Assembly (NCBI GenBank): GCA_947258405.1
Contig: CAMYIE010000014.1
Coordinates: forward strand, 1 to 64,000
Reading direction: 5' to 3'
Length of the DNA stretch: 64,000 nt
Source of the DNA: an uncultured Eudoraea sp.
GTDB lineage: Bacteria; Bacteroidota; Bacteroidia; Flavobacteriales; Flavobacteriaceae
Numbering within the stretch: the first letter of the stretch is position 1; each line of letters starts with the position of its first letter. The position numbers were made by a program, and so were the translations under genes. The notes below the pieces were generated by a model that was given only the letters and a program-made list of their open reading frames with translations, was not told the origin of the DNA and ran no database searches. Below, one piece after another: positions 45,390 through 54,651 of the stretch.

Positions 45390-46760
45390 TTAGATTGAGG
45401 TTATTTGTCGATAAATTAGTTCATAAACATCTGTTGCATCGATGTTTTGCTGGCCACCCAGACCAGGGCTTCCAGATATAAAGATAGGAAAGTCTACAGG
45501 ATCGTCAGGGATACGACCATGAGACCCCCTTACAAGATTAGCATCAAGGGGAATTATATCCATCAAAGTTCTAAATCCAAGTTTCTTTTTTAATAATTTA
45601 CCCAGTACCCTCAGGAAAATAAGCCTTTTCCCGGGATCTGTAAACATTTCTACAGGGTCGTATCCCGGCTTCCTGTGAATATCTACTGTCTGAGCAAAAT
45701 CCGGAGCCTTTTTATCGTCCAGCCAGTAATAGTAGGTAAACCAGGCATCTGGTTCTGCTATAACTATCAGGTCGCCCGCCCTGTCATGGTTCAGCTCTTT
45801 TGTATCTTTTGTGATCAACACCTTTTCTACCCCATCCTGTGCTTCAAGAAGTGTTTTTACCTCCGGCAGCAGTAGACTGTCCTTGCAATAAATATGGGCA
45901 ATCTGATGATCCGCTACCGCGAATGCTTTGCTTGCACCTGCATCGAGTAATTCCAGGCCACGTTCCAACCTTATCGCCAGGAAATCCTTCTCCCTTAAAA
46001 CCCTGTTCAGGTGAACAGGTCGGGATACATAGGTGATTCCATACTCCGATAACAGCAGGGCATTGCATCCTCTTTCAGCATAATACGTAACCAGTTGTGC
46101 CACTACCCTATCAATCTCTTTTAAATCCTTTTCGATCAGTTTGATATTGTTTCCGAACCTCTGCAGATTATAATCTAGATGAGGAAGGTAGATGAGCGTC
46201 AGAGTTGGATCATAGAGCTTATCGGTCTTTATGGCCGCATCTGCAATCCATTGGCTCGACCTGATACTTGTTTTAGGTCCCCAGAATTGAAAAAGTGGAA
46301 AACGCCCGAGTTCGGTTTGCAATCGATCCCTTAGTTCGGGCGGATGAGAATACACATCGGGGATTTTCCGGCCATCGGCCAGGTAATTTGGTCGCGGTGT
46401 TACACTGTAGTCCGCTGAAGAATACATATTATACCACCAAAAGAGGTTCGCACAACTAAACTCAGTATCCTCACGTTTTAGTCGTTCCCAGATCTTTTCT
46501 GCCTGGACCAAACGGTTCGACTGCCGCCAGAATTTCACCTCGGCTTCATCCTTAAAATACCAGCCGTTGCCAACAATTCCGTGGTCGGCAGGTAGCCTTC
46601 CTGTCAGATAGGTCGATTGAGCCGTACAGGTGACCGCCGGAAAGGCTGGTTTAACTGTTAAAAGCTGCCCTTTTTGGGCATATTCCTGAATAAAAGGAGT
46701 GTGTTCTCCAATCAACCGGCGGCTGAGCCCCACAACATTTATCACCACGGTTTTATTCAT
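45390..46760 (-). CDS. eboF: EboF-like alkaline phosphatase/nucleotide pyrophosphatase family protein
   Basis: A 456-residue protein of the alkaline phosphatase superfamily (type I phosphodiesterase/nucleotide pyrophosphatase branch). The active-site threonine segment is AVTCTAQSTYLTGRLPADHGIVGNGWYF (~40-68); metal-binding PHLDYNLQRFG and DHQIAHIYC, and RGSHGRIPD near the C-terminus, are present. The ATG at 46760 is chosen since it forms a four-base ATGA overlap with the eboE stop; an upstream ATG at 46784 also exists. No signal peptide is seen. It belongs to the ebo metabolite-traffic cluster; its substrate is unknown. Confidence 0.88.
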   Translation of the reverse strand: MNKTVVINVVGLSRRLIGEHTPFIQEYAQKGQLLTVKPAFPAVTCTAQSTYLTGRLPADHGIVGNGWYFKDEAEVKFWRQSNRLVQAEKIWERLKREDTEFSCANLFWWYNMYSSADYSVTPRPNYLADGRKIPDVYSHPPELRDRLQTELGRFPLFQFWGPKTSIRSSQWIADAAIKTDKLYDPTLTLIYLPHLDYNLQRFGNNIKLIEKDLKEIDRVVAQLVTYYAERGCNALLLSEYGITYVSRPVHLNRVLREKDFLAIRLERGLELLDAGASKAFAVADHQIAHIYCKDSLLLPEVKTLLEAQDGVEKVLITKDTKELNHDRAGDLIVIAEPDAWFTYYYWLDDKKAPDFAQTVDIHRKPGYDPVEMFTDPGKRLIFLRVLGKLLKKKLGFRTLMDIIPLDANLVRGSHGRIPDDPVDFPIFISGSPGLGGQQNIDATDVYELIYRQITSI

Positions 46761-47953
46761 ATCGACATATGATTTATTACCCATTGTATCTCCCTGGAGA
46801 TAGAATCACCGATCTCCGTTTTCAGCTCGGCAGGTAACACGTCCCAGGTATAGGTCTCTACTTCCAGGTGCCGTGTGATATCGTGCTTTTGAAGGTAGGA
46901 GAAAACTTTTAAAATATGGTCCTGGGTAGAGTGTAGTTTGTCGAAAGAATCTATAAAAACCGGGACATGAAAATGAGCTCTTAGTTCATCAAAATCGGGT
47001 TCCCCGGACAATACCTGTGGTAAATCTTTATATGTGACAATACCATTTTTTGTGGATTGGGTAACCTGGTGGAGGTAGGTGGGTTCATCGAACTTTTCAA
47101 GTGATCTCCAAATGCTATCCATATCATATCCGGCCAGTATTTTTAAAGCTGCGCTGATCTGGATCTTACCTACCCCGATCCCATAAGCAGCCCATTGCGA
47201 AAAGGTAAATTCGGGTTCTTCATAGGCCAGAGAAAAATGACAAATATCGTAGCAGATACAAATATACCTCAGCAGCAACTCCTCAGCCCGGTTTTTGGAA
47301 ACACCCAACTCTTGCATGAGGATAGGTGCACCGATTGGTAAAAGATATTCTTTATAGAAAGCAAGTACATCGGAAGTATTCTCCAGAAAGCCATCCGGCT
47401 CCGGCTCGATGTCGAGATGGAGATAGCGACCCGATTTTTGCTCCAGTTCCCTTAGGAACAAAGTGAGTTGCACCAATTGGCCACAGGCTATTTGGAAAAT
47501 ATTACTCTTTCCATCCTTCGTTTTAATCCAGGGTTTGTATGAAATAGGAGATGTAGAAATCCCTCCATCTACTTCCTCCGGTAAAATATAGGCCAGTTGT
47601 TCAAATAATCGTTTGGTATACCTCAATCTATCAATGCTGGTCCAGTCTGGAAGATGTACTTTATCCTTAACCGATTCACCATGAAAGTTACCGTATGGAA
47701 AGCCATTCATGGTAAAGACATAGCAATTTTTCTCCGATAACCAATGTTTAAAATCGATCAGGTTTTCGTTCTGCTCAAGTTCAATACTGGCCTGATTTGA
47801 AAGACGCAGACCCAGACCGAAAGGTGCATTGGGAACCAATTTAGATTTTACCGCCGGAACATATTTTTTCAGGTTATCAAAAGTGGTCTCCCAATCTTGT
47901 CCCGGATGGATATTAGTACAATACGACAAGTGAAATCTATCCCCAAACTTCAT
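46757..47953 (-). CDS. eboE: EboE, sugar-isomerase-like TIM-barrel protein
   Basis: A 398-residue protein of the xylose isomerase-like TIM-barrel type. The opening FHLSYCTNIHPGQDWETTFDNLKKYVPAVK and the following FTMNGFPYGNFHGESVKDKVHLPDW are hallmarks of EboE. HLDIEPEPDGFLEN, CYDICHFSLAYEEP and HFHVPVF hold the probable metal ligands (Glu, Asp, His). It is coupled to eboF by a four-base overlap and is 2 bases from eboD. The reaction is not known. Confidence 0.92.
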   Translation of the reverse strand: MKFGDRFHLSYCTNIHPGQDWETTFDNLKKYVPAVKSKLVPNAPFGLGLRLSNQASIELEQNENLIDFKHWLSEKNCYVFTMNGFPYGNFHGESVKDKVHLPDWTSIDRLRYTKRLFEQLAYILPEEVDGGISTSPISYKPWIKTKDGKSNIFQIACGQLVQLTLFLRELEQKSGRYLHLDIEPEPDGFLENTSDVLAFYKEYLLPIGAPILMQELGVSKNRAEELLLRYICICYDICHFSLAYEEPEFTFSQWAAYGIGVGKIQISAALKILAGYDMDSIWRSLEKFDEPTYLHQVTQSTKNGIVTYKDLPQVLSGEPDFDELRAHFHVPVFIDSFDKLHSTQDHILKVFSYLQKHDITRHLEVETYTWDVLPAELKTEIGDSISREIQWVINHMSI

Positions 47954-47955
47954 TT

Positions 47956-49122
47956 TCAGGTCATTTTCGCTTTTATTCTGTCATTTAATACCATTATAGA
48001 TGCCTCCATCCTTTGCAAATCGATCTCATGCACATCCTCTTTTTCGCCAATTGATGAAATAAAGGTGATGGTAAGACGTCCTCCCAGATGTTCACGGAAT
48101 TCTTCTATTCCGGAAAGCAAGTCACTTATTTGCGTCTTGGTTTTAACGGGAATTTCCAAATCGAATCCAATATCTATCAACAGCCCGATAATTTTATCGG
48201 TTAATGCAGCAGAGATCAATCCAATTTCGGAAGCATAGACCAGATCGAGTGCCATACCTTTTGCCACTGCCTCACCGTGTCGGATCTGGTAATTGGTCAT
48301 ATGCTCCAGCTTGTGTGCAGACCAATGCCCGAAATCGAGAGGCCTTGAGGAACCTTTTTCGAAAGGATCCCCACCCCTGGCAATATGCTCCATGTGTAAT
48401 TCTGCACAGCGATAGATCAGGTACTGCATCGACTCTTTGTCGCGTTTTTTAAGATCAGCAACATGATCGCTGATATATTGATAGAAGTCAGGATCCTTAA
48501 TCAACGCCACTTTTATCGCTTCGGCAATACCGGCGATCCAGTCACGATCATCGAGGGTGGTTAAAAAATGATAGTCGATGATCACCGCATGGGGAATTTG
48601 AAAACTCCCCACAAAATTCTTCTTACCCAGCAGGTTCATACCATTTTTAACTCCTACTGCAGCATCATTTTGTGATAGTACGGTAGTAGGTATACGAATA
48701 TGACGTACACCGCGATGGGCAATCGATGCAGCATACCCGGCAAGGTCGATCAATGCACCCCCACCTATAGCTACCACATAGGAATGGCGGCAAATTTTAT
48801 TGATATCTATGGCTTTTAATAGCTGATCGAGATATCGAGGATCATTCTTAACCTCTTCTCCTCCTGGCAGCTCAATAATCCCGGTTAATTCCAGGGAATA
48901 CTTGTGAAATCTACAGTAGTCGGGGATATCCTCATTGAGGTAAGTGTGGGCGTTTAAGACCCCTGCATCGATAACAAAAAGTAATTTTGCGGGGCCTTCA
49001 TCCTTAGCCTCCTGTATCAAATCCCTGAAGGTGGGATTCTTAAGATCAAAAAGGCGATCTGTAAAGTACGATCCGTAGGAGTATTTTAACTCGAAAGAAT
49101 GCTTAATCGGTTTAAGCCCCAT
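47956..49122 (-). CDS. eboD: EboD, 3-dehydroquinate-synthase-like protein
   Basis: A 388-residue sugar-phosphate cyclase fold protein. The NAD-binding AIGGGALIDLAGYAASIAHRGVRHIRIPTT and the active-site QNDAAVGVKNGMNLLGKKNFVGSF are conserved. The metal-site region includes FGHWSAHKLEHM and IRHGEAVAKGMALD. It is not the shikimate-pathway AroB in context: it lies inside the ebo operon and its length exceeds that of typical AroB. It may cyclise a sugar-phosphate-like substrate. Confidence 0.92.
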   Translation of the reverse strand: MGLKPIKHSFELKYSYGSYFTDRLFDLKNPTFRDLIQEAKDEGPAKLLFVIDAGVLNAHTYLNEDIPDYCRFHKYSLELTGIIELPGGEEVKNDPRYLDQLLKAIDINKICRHSYVVAIGGGALIDLAGYAASIAHRGVRHIRIPTTVLSQNDAAVGVKNGMNLLGKKNFVGSFQIPHAVIIDYHFLTTLDDRDWIAGIAEAIKVALIKDPDFYQYISDHVADLKKRDKESMQYLIYRCAELHMEHIARGGDPFEKGSSRPLDFGHWSAHKLEHMTNYQIRHGEAVAKGMALDLVYASEIGLISAALTDKIIGLLIDIGFDLEIPVKTKTQISDLLSGIEEFREHLGGRLTITFISSIGEKEDVHEIDLQRMEASIMVLNDRIKAKMT

Positions 49123-49131
49123 TGTATTTTG

Positions 49132-50034
49132 TTATGTTACGTCAAATATCCTGGAGAGAACGTAACATAAAGGCAATAATAGAATTACCAGTATTCCGTA
49201 CCCCCAGCCAGAAAAACCTGAAGCGATGGTTGCGTCGAGTGCAATAATGGAGAGTACACCTGCAACTACCGCCTTCCTGATATTCTCCGCTGTATTTTGC
49301 CTGTAAGCAATTAAGAGTGGTCTGTAGATCAAGACTATGAACAATAGTAAAAAAGGAATTACCCTCACCAATACCTCTGGTTTGCCCGGTACTACTGAGA
49401 CAACGGCAAAAATAACCCCAGCGTATAAAATACCGGCCCAAATTATCTGTTTTCTATTGCCTGCATGTACCTCTCCTCTGCTAACCAGTGTTACTGCGAA
49501 TATGTAGGCCAAAGGGATAAGCGCATACCAATACGAATAGATATGTCCTATGATAGACATACCTAATATAAGGTTCAGCCCCCGGCAAATGCCCATATTC
49601 AAGGGCCCGAGTAAGCTATATTTTTTTGAAAACGAATCGTAGATTAAAATGGCCAGGACAAGTATTATGGCGACATTACCGCTTAAATTATTAACCGCAA
49701 AAGCCAGTGCAATTCCAATGAGTAACAGAACAGAACCAAAAATGGCTGCTGATTTTTGTGAGATCACACCTTTGGGTATAGGCCGTTCGGGTCTTTCGAT
49801 GCGATCGATCTTCAGGTCGAACACATCATTGAGTACCACCCCACCGGCATACATGCAGACGGAAGCAAGGGACAGATACCAATCCATTGGAAATAGCCGA
49901 AGTCCCTCCACAGTGATATAATCGGTATCCATCGTTATGCCTGCAATGGCAATTCCAGCAAGGATATCGGCAGCAGCTGTCGGTATATTGGCTGGCCTTA
50001 TTAATTTTAGATATGCCAGAAAAACTGGATTCAT
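49132..50034 (-). CDS. eboC: EboC, UbiA-family prenyltransferase-like membrane protein
   Basis: A 300-residue polytopic protein (about eight helices) with the UbiA family Asp-rich motif NDVFDLKIDRIERPERPIP (~80-98). The second Asp-rich motif appears partly altered (LIYDSFSKK). UbiA proteins transfer isoprenyl groups to aromatic or lipid acceptors in the inner membrane. The ATG at 50034 is used; an ATG at 50055 would overlap eboB by 11 bases. It is the only clearly membrane-embedded component of the ebo operon apart from the downstream TMEM220-like protein. Confidence 0.9.
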   Translation of the reverse strand: MNPVFLAYLKLIRPANIPTAAADILAGIAIAGITMDTDYITVEGLRLFPMDWYLSLASVCMYAGGVVLNDVFDLKIDRIERPERPIPKGVISQKSAAIFGSVLLLIGIALAFAVNNLSGNVAIILVLAILIYDSFSKKYSLLGPLNMGICRGLNLILGMSIIGHIYSYWYALIPLAYIFAVTLVSRGEVHAGNRKQIIWAGILYAGVIFAVVSVVPGKPEVLVRVIPFLLLFIVLIYRPLLIAYRQNTAENIRKAVVAGVLSIIALDATIASGFSGWGYGILVILLLPLCYVLSRIFDVT

Positions 50035-50044
50035 TCTATTTAGT

Positions 50045-50944
50045 TTAATCGGCATCTATGCGGGGTTGTTGGCCTCTTAGAACGCTGTTTTCATTGAATA
50101 ACCGGCTCTGGTCGATGCCAGCCTTGTCCAACCAGTGTCCCTCCTTCATTTTACCATTTTTGCTAAATGCGGCCAGGGCATTGGCATAGCATGTCTTAAT
50201 AACATCTTCCTTCGATATCCCCCTTTTGATCATTAACGAGGCAGTCTTAGGGACGGCCAGGGGATCGCTTACTCCCCAGTCTGCAGAGCTGTCTACTATA
50301 ATATTCGTACTGCCAAATTTGCGTACCACCTCCACCATACGTTCGTTGCCCATTTTGGTTTTAGGATAAATGGTAAAAGCAGCGATAAAACCACGGTCGA
50401 GTACCTCTCGTACGGTCTCCTCATTATTGTGATCGATAATGATATTGGCAGGGTCTAATCCGTGTTCTATACAGACCTCCATGCTTTTCAATGTGCCAGC
50501 CTTCTTGTCGCGATGCGGAGTATGAACCTGGACCGTCATATCAAGGGTTTTGGCCAACTCGAGCTGTGCCCTGAAATACTTGTCTTCTGCCGGGGTCTGA
50601 TCATCATATCCAATTTCGCCGATCGCTACTACATTTTCCTTATGCAGATAGAGTGGCAGAAGTTCCATGACCTGCTCGGCCAGGGCTTCGTTATTGGCTT
50701 CTTTTGAATTCAAGCCGATTGTACAATAGTGTTGTATCCCAAACTGACTTGCCCTAAAAGGTTCCCAGCCCACCAGGCTGCTAAAGTAGTCCTGAAAGGA
50801 GCCTACCTGGGTTCTCGGCTGACCCAACCAAAATGAGGGTTCGATGACGGCCACAATACCGGATGCTGCCATAGCTTCATAATCGTCTGTGGTGCGCGAT
50901 GTCATATGGATATGAGGGTCGATATAAATTAATTTGTCTTCCAT
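50045..50944 (-). CDS. eboB: EboB, TatD-like metal-dependent hydrolase
   Basis: A 299-residue TatD-family TIM-barrel. Metal ligands appear in YIDPHIHMTSRT (HxH near residue 11), GEIGYDDQTP (Glu), VQVHTPHRDK and IIIDHNNEETV, with VDSSADWGVSDP at the end. TatD proteins are nucleases or phosphohydrolases; the branch in ebo clusters has unknown substrates. Spaced 3 bases from eboA. Confidence 0.92.
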   Translation of the reverse strand: MEDKLIYIDPHIHMTSRTTDDYEAMAASGIVAVIEPSFWLGQPRTQVGSFQDYFSSLVGWEPFRASQFGIQHYCTIGLNSKEANNEALAEQVMELLPLYLHKENVVAIGEIGYDDQTPAEDKYFRAQLELAKTLDMTVQVHTPHRDKKAGTLKSMEVCIEHGLDPANIIIDHNNEETVREVLDRGFIAAFTIYPKTKMGNERMVEVVRKFGSTNIIVDSSADWGVSDPLAVPKTASLMIKRGISKEDVIKTCYANALAAFSKNGKMKEGHWLDKAGIDQSRLFNENSVLRGQQPRIDAD

Positions 50945-50947
50945 AGT

Positions 50948-51808
50948 CTATTGTAAATCATATAATTGATTCCAGTTCAATTCATTATTACTGGCCGAAT
51001 GATACAATTCTGGCATAACCGATTCCAGCAATTCTAAGGCTTCTTTTGATGATGAATGGTAGCAACAGAGTGCGGCGGCTATATTTTCTGAGGGTTGATC
51101 ACTTTTTAAAAGATGATCCATATCGGCCAACAACTCATCATTGAGATATAGGCTTACCGGCCTCCAAATCATCGGATCGATATCCCTTGATGCCGCCCAG
51201 CGCTCATGAGCATAGTCTGAAATAATACGGGCCAATTCGGCATTGGCGCGTTTTTCAACCCCCATTATTTGGCCCAGGTTAAGTTGCATAAATGCCGCCT
51301 TTAAATACATCTGGTTCCATTGTTGCTCGTTAAAATATAGCTCCGGATAAGGGTTATTCATACTGATGGCTTCGAAGACCGGGGTAATATTGGTGCGGAG
51401 CGCTTCTACGGCTGTATCCTTAAAATACTCTGCCCTGGGCAGGAGTACTAAAAATTTCAGGAAGGTGATGAGTTCTCCCTGATCTGCTACCTGGATGATC
51501 TGTGCCACTTTTGGGCCAAAAAAATCGAAATCGGCCTTTAGGACAGATGCCAACAGGTATACCCTGGACAGCTGGCGAAAACTGGCTATTTGTTTGTGAA
51601 GATAAGCCAATTCGGGCACCTTGGTTTCTCCGATCAGTAATGGTTTATCTGCTGATTTTGAAGCCAGCAGACTATAGGTTAAATATAGCTTCTGGGTATC
51701 TTTATGCTTTATAATGTAATTAAGGTTTTCATCGATCCAGGCCAAATCGGTCAGCGAAGGGTTCGCTTCTAATAATTCCTTAAGAAAGTTAGTTTGTGAC
51801 TGGATCAT
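50948..51808 (-). CDS. eboA: EboA domain-containing protein
   Basis: A 286-residue, predicted all-helical, soluble protein. Its assignment rests on position as the first gene of the ebo operon and on the EboA-like ALxxNITPVFEAISMNNPYPELYFNEQQWNQMYLKAAFM segment (~140-180). No catalytic motif is visible. It is divergent from miaE across 148 bp; the -7 element at 51865-51872 may serve it. Confidence 0.87.
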   Translation of the reverse strand: MIQSQTNFLKELLEANPSLTDLAWIDENLNYIIKHKDTQKLYLTYSLLASKSADKPLLIGETKVPELAYLHKQIASFRQLSRVYLLASVLKADFDFFGPKVAQIIQVADQGELITFLKFLVLLPRAEYFKDTAVEALRTNITPVFEAISMNNPYPELYFNEQQWNQMYLKAAFMQLNLGQIMGVEKRANAELARIISDYAHERWAASRDIDPMIWRPVSLYLNDELLADMDHLLKSDQPSENIAAALCCYHSSSKEALELLESVMPELYHSASNNELNWNQLYDLQ

Positions 51809-51864
51809 CGAGCCTGATAAAAACTTATTTTCGATTTAAAGCTACCATTTCAACGCCGGCATGT

Positions 51865-51872
51865 CAAATATA
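51865..51872 (-). promoter_or_regulatory. -7 promoter element of the ebo operon
   Basis: On the minus strand TATATTTG, a match to TAnnTTTG, 57 bp before the eboA ATG. No -33 TTTG is seen at the usual distance. Confidence 0.4.
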
Positions 51873-51926
51873 TTGAGATAAGCCTATACGATAGTACAAT
51901 TCCCTCCAATATTATTTAGTAATACG

Positions 51927-51934
51927 TATTTTTG
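51927..51934 (+). promoter_or_regulatory. -7 promoter element of miaE
   Basis: TATTTTTG matches TAnnTTTG, 23 bp before the ATG at 51957. The -33 region is not convincing. Confidence 0.45.
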
Positions 51935-51956
51935 ATTTTATAACAAACTCTTTTAA

Positions 51957-52538
51957 ATGTTAGGACTAAAGCTACCCACCGATCCGCGATGGGTCAATAT
52001 TGTGGAAAAGGATATCGATGAAATACTAACAGATCATGCTTATTGCGAACAGAAAGCAGCAAGCACTGCGATCTCTCTAATCGTAAATTTTCCGGAGTAC
52101 CCGGAGCTGGTGCAGGAAATGATAGCACTTTCCAGGGAAGAGATGGGACATTTTAAGATGGTCCATGATCTAATACTTCAAAGGGGTTCCAATTTAGGAC
52201 GGTATCGAAAAGATGAATATGTTATCGAGCTGATGAAATTCTTCCCAAAGGGCGGAGACCGACAAACACAATTGGTCCATAGGTTGTTATATGCCGCACT
52301 TATCGAAGCCCGCAGCTGTGAGCGTTTCAGACTATTATCTGAAGAATTAAAGGACAGGGAGCTGGCTGAATTCTATCGTAAACTCATGGTAAGTGAAGCC
52401 AACCATTATACGATGTTCCTAAAATTTGCAAGGTCTTACGGCAATCGGGAAGAGGTAGACCACAAGTGGCAGGATTTACTTGAATACGAAGCAGGCATCA
52501 TGAAGCAACTGGGTAAAAATGTGAGTATTCACGGTTAG
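51957..52538 (+). CDS. miaE: tRNA-(ms2io6A)-hydroxylase (MiaE family)
   Basis: A 193-residue ferritin-like diiron protein. Iron-ligand helices: CEQKAASTAISLI (Glu ~31), REEMGHFKMVHDLI (ExxH), LIEARSCERFRLL (Glu) and SEANHYTMFLKFA (ExxH). MiaE hydroxylates the isopentenyl group of ms2i6A in tRNA. It is divergent from the ebo operon and convergent with ppk1. Length and motifs fit the family. Confidence 0.93.
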   Translation: MLGLKLPTDPRWVNIVEKDIDEILTDHAYCEQKAASTAISLIVNFPEYPELVQEMIALSREEMGHFKMVHDLILQRGSNLGRYRKDEYVIELMKFFPKGGDRQTQLVHRLLYAALIEARSCERFRLLSEELKDRELAEFYRKLMVSEANHYTMFLKFARSYGNREEVDHKWQDLLEYEAGIMKQLGKNVSIHG

Positions 52539-52560
52539 GCGGTACTATGTTCAAAGGGAT

Positions 52561-54651
52561 TTATGGATTGTACTTTAGTTTGTCGAGGTAGTAATCGTAC
52601 ATAGCAAATTGTGATCGCAATTTGGGCAGATCGTTCTTTCTGTATTTACTGTCCTGATCCTGATCGAAAATCCTTGCTTTTACATTATCCCTCCAGGAAA
52701 TCTCAAAAGTATCGATAAGTTCGGCCTTAATCTCTTCATCGTAAATCGGGCAACCCACCTCCACACGGTTATCCAGATTTCGGGTCATCCAGTCGGCCGA
52801 AGAAATATAAACCTTGGGATCTCCGTTATTTCCAAGAATAAATAGTCTTGGGTGCTCCAGGAATTTATCCACGATACTGATCGCTTCGATATTTTCACTC
52901 ATTCCTTCGATTCCCGGGATGAGACAACATATCCCGCGGACGATCAATTGAATTTTCACTCCCGCATTGCTTGCTTCATAGAGCTTATCGACCATTCTGT
53001 ATGAGGTAAAACTGTTCATTTTGATCTTGATATAAGCCTCCCCGCCTTGCCGGGCATTCTCAATCTCCTGATCGATCAGCTTTACAAAGGCATTGCTGGT
53101 ATAATGGGGCGATACGAGCAGGTGTTTGTACTTGTATATCTTATAGGTGGTTTCGAAAAAATCGAATACTATTTTTAATTCTTTCAGAATTGCCTGGTTG
53201 GCAGTGAATAGGGTATAATCGGTATATATTTTGGCTGTAGATTCGTTAAAATTACCCGTACTGATAAATCCGTATCGTTTTAACTCATCACCTTCTTTGC
53301 GCGCTATCACACAAATCTTACTATGAACTTTAAGCCCGGGTACCCCAAAAATCAGTTTTACCCCCTCAGCCTGAAGTTCTTCTGCATACTGAATATTTGC
53401 CTGTTCGTCGAAACGAGCCCTCAATTCGATTTGCATCGTTACCTGTTTACCATTCTTTACCGCCTGAATAAGGGATGCAGCGACCTGCGAATTCTTTGCC
53501 AGCCTGTATACTGTAATTTTTATGCTTCGCACTTTTGGATCGAGGGCAGCTTCGCGAAGAAATTTGATCACATAGGAGAATTTGTGATAGGGCGCGTAGA
53601 GTAAATAGTCTTTTTCGGCTATACTTTCGAGCAGACTCCCTTCGAGGCTAAGTCCACTAATCGGTAAGGGGGTAATTTTTTCATACATCAGATCATTCCG
53701 GCCAAGACTGGGGAAGCCCATATAGTCGCGCCGGTTGTGATATCGTCCTCCCGGAATGACACTATCTGTTTCCTGGATCCTCATTTTATCCTTGAGAAAG
53801 CGGAGTGTGTCGGGCTCTATATTCTGGTCATAGACAAATCGGACAGGATCGCTGATTTTCCGGCCTTCTACACTGGAGGAGATCTTTTCGATAAATGTTT
53901 TGCTGAGATCGTTATCAATATCCAATTCGGCATCACGGGTAATCTTGATCATATGTGCTGAAATGGAATGGAATTCGAACATTGAAAAAATATTGCCGAT
54001 ACAATAGCGTATCAGGTCATCGAGAATAATGATATACTGTTTATCCCCTTCCGGCGGCAAAACCACAAAACGGTCAACTCCCTGGGGAATTTCGATTAGG
54101 GCATAGCGAATGCCATTGCCTTTCGTCGCCTTTTCCTCCAGGACCATTTTAACGGCGAGATAGGCCGCGGTATCTTTTAATGTGGGAAATTGGGTTAGAT
54201 CGTTAAGGATAATCGACATGAGTTGCGGACTCACATTTTGAAGGAAATAATCTTTAAGGAAACCGGCCTGGTGCTCTGACACCTTGGTTTCATCGATCAG
54301 AAAGATATTGTGATCCTCCAGCTCCCTTTCTATATCATGAAGTATCTCAAGACTTTTTTCCTGTTGTCCTATTACTATTTTGGTGATCTGGGCTAAAAGG
54401 TCCTTGGCTTTCTCCCCACCTAATGCACTCTTACCCTTCTTACCAGCGAGCACAATTCTTTTCACTGTGGCATAACGCACTTTGAAAAACTCATCGAGAT
54501 TATTCGAAAAGATTCCGAGAAAACGCAGCCTTTCGATAAGCGGGACCTCATTATCTGCACTTTCCTGTAAAACACGGTCATTGAACAGCAACCAGCTTAT
54601 TTCTCTGTTGATGTATTGATTTTTTGCTTTGACCACCGCCGTTTTTGACAT
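52561..54651 (-). CDS. ppk1: Polyphosphate kinase 1
   Basis: A 696-residue polyphosphate-synthesising kinase that adds the ATP gamma-phosphate to polyP. Diagnostic segments: YINREISWLLFNDRVLQES at the N-terminus; ELRARFDEQANIQYAEELQAEGVKLIFG; the autophosphorylated His in GLKVHSKICVIARK; RYGFISTGNFNESTAKIYTDY; and IPGIEGMSENIEAISIVDKFLEHPR. It overlaps the sixA stop by one base and appears co-transcribed with sixA and pdxH. Confidence 0.96.
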   Translation of the reverse strand: MSKTAVVKAKNQYINREISWLLFNDRVLQESADNEVPLIERLRFLGIFSNNLDEFFKVRYATVKRIVLAGKKGKSALGGEKAKDLLAQITKIVIGQQEKSLEILHDIERELEDHNIFLIDETKVSEHQAGFLKDYFLQNVSPQLMSIILNDLTQFPTLKDTAAYLAVKMVLEEKATKGNGIRYALIEIPQGVDRFVVLPPEGDKQYIIILDDLIRYCIGNIFSMFEFHSISAHMIKITRDAELDIDNDLSKTFIEKISSSVEGRKISDPVRFVYDQNIEPDTLRFLKDKMRIQETDSVIPGGRYHNRRDYMGFPSLGRNDLMYEKITPLPISGLSLEGSLLESIAEKDYLLYAPYHKFSYVIKFLREAALDPKVRSIKITVYRLAKNSQVAASLIQAVKNGKQVTMQIELRARFDEQANIQYAEELQAEGVKLIFGVPGLKVHSKICVIARKEGDELKRYGFISTGNFNESTAKIYTDYTLFTANQAILKELKIVFDFFETTYKIYKYKHLLVSPHYTSNAFVKLIDQEIENARQGGEAYIKIKMNSFTSYRMVDKLYEASNAGVKIQLIVRGICCLIPGIEGMSENIEAISIVDKFLEHPRLFILGNNGDPKVYISSADWMTRNLDNRVEVGCPIYDEEIKAELIDTFEISWRDNVKARIFDQDQDSKYRKNDLPKLRSQFAMYDYYLDKLKYNP

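Noticed and set aside
47956-49122. Housekeeping aroB (3-dehydroquinate synthase)
   Set aside because: Gene order and length identify it as EboD of the ebo operon; no other shikimate gene is near.
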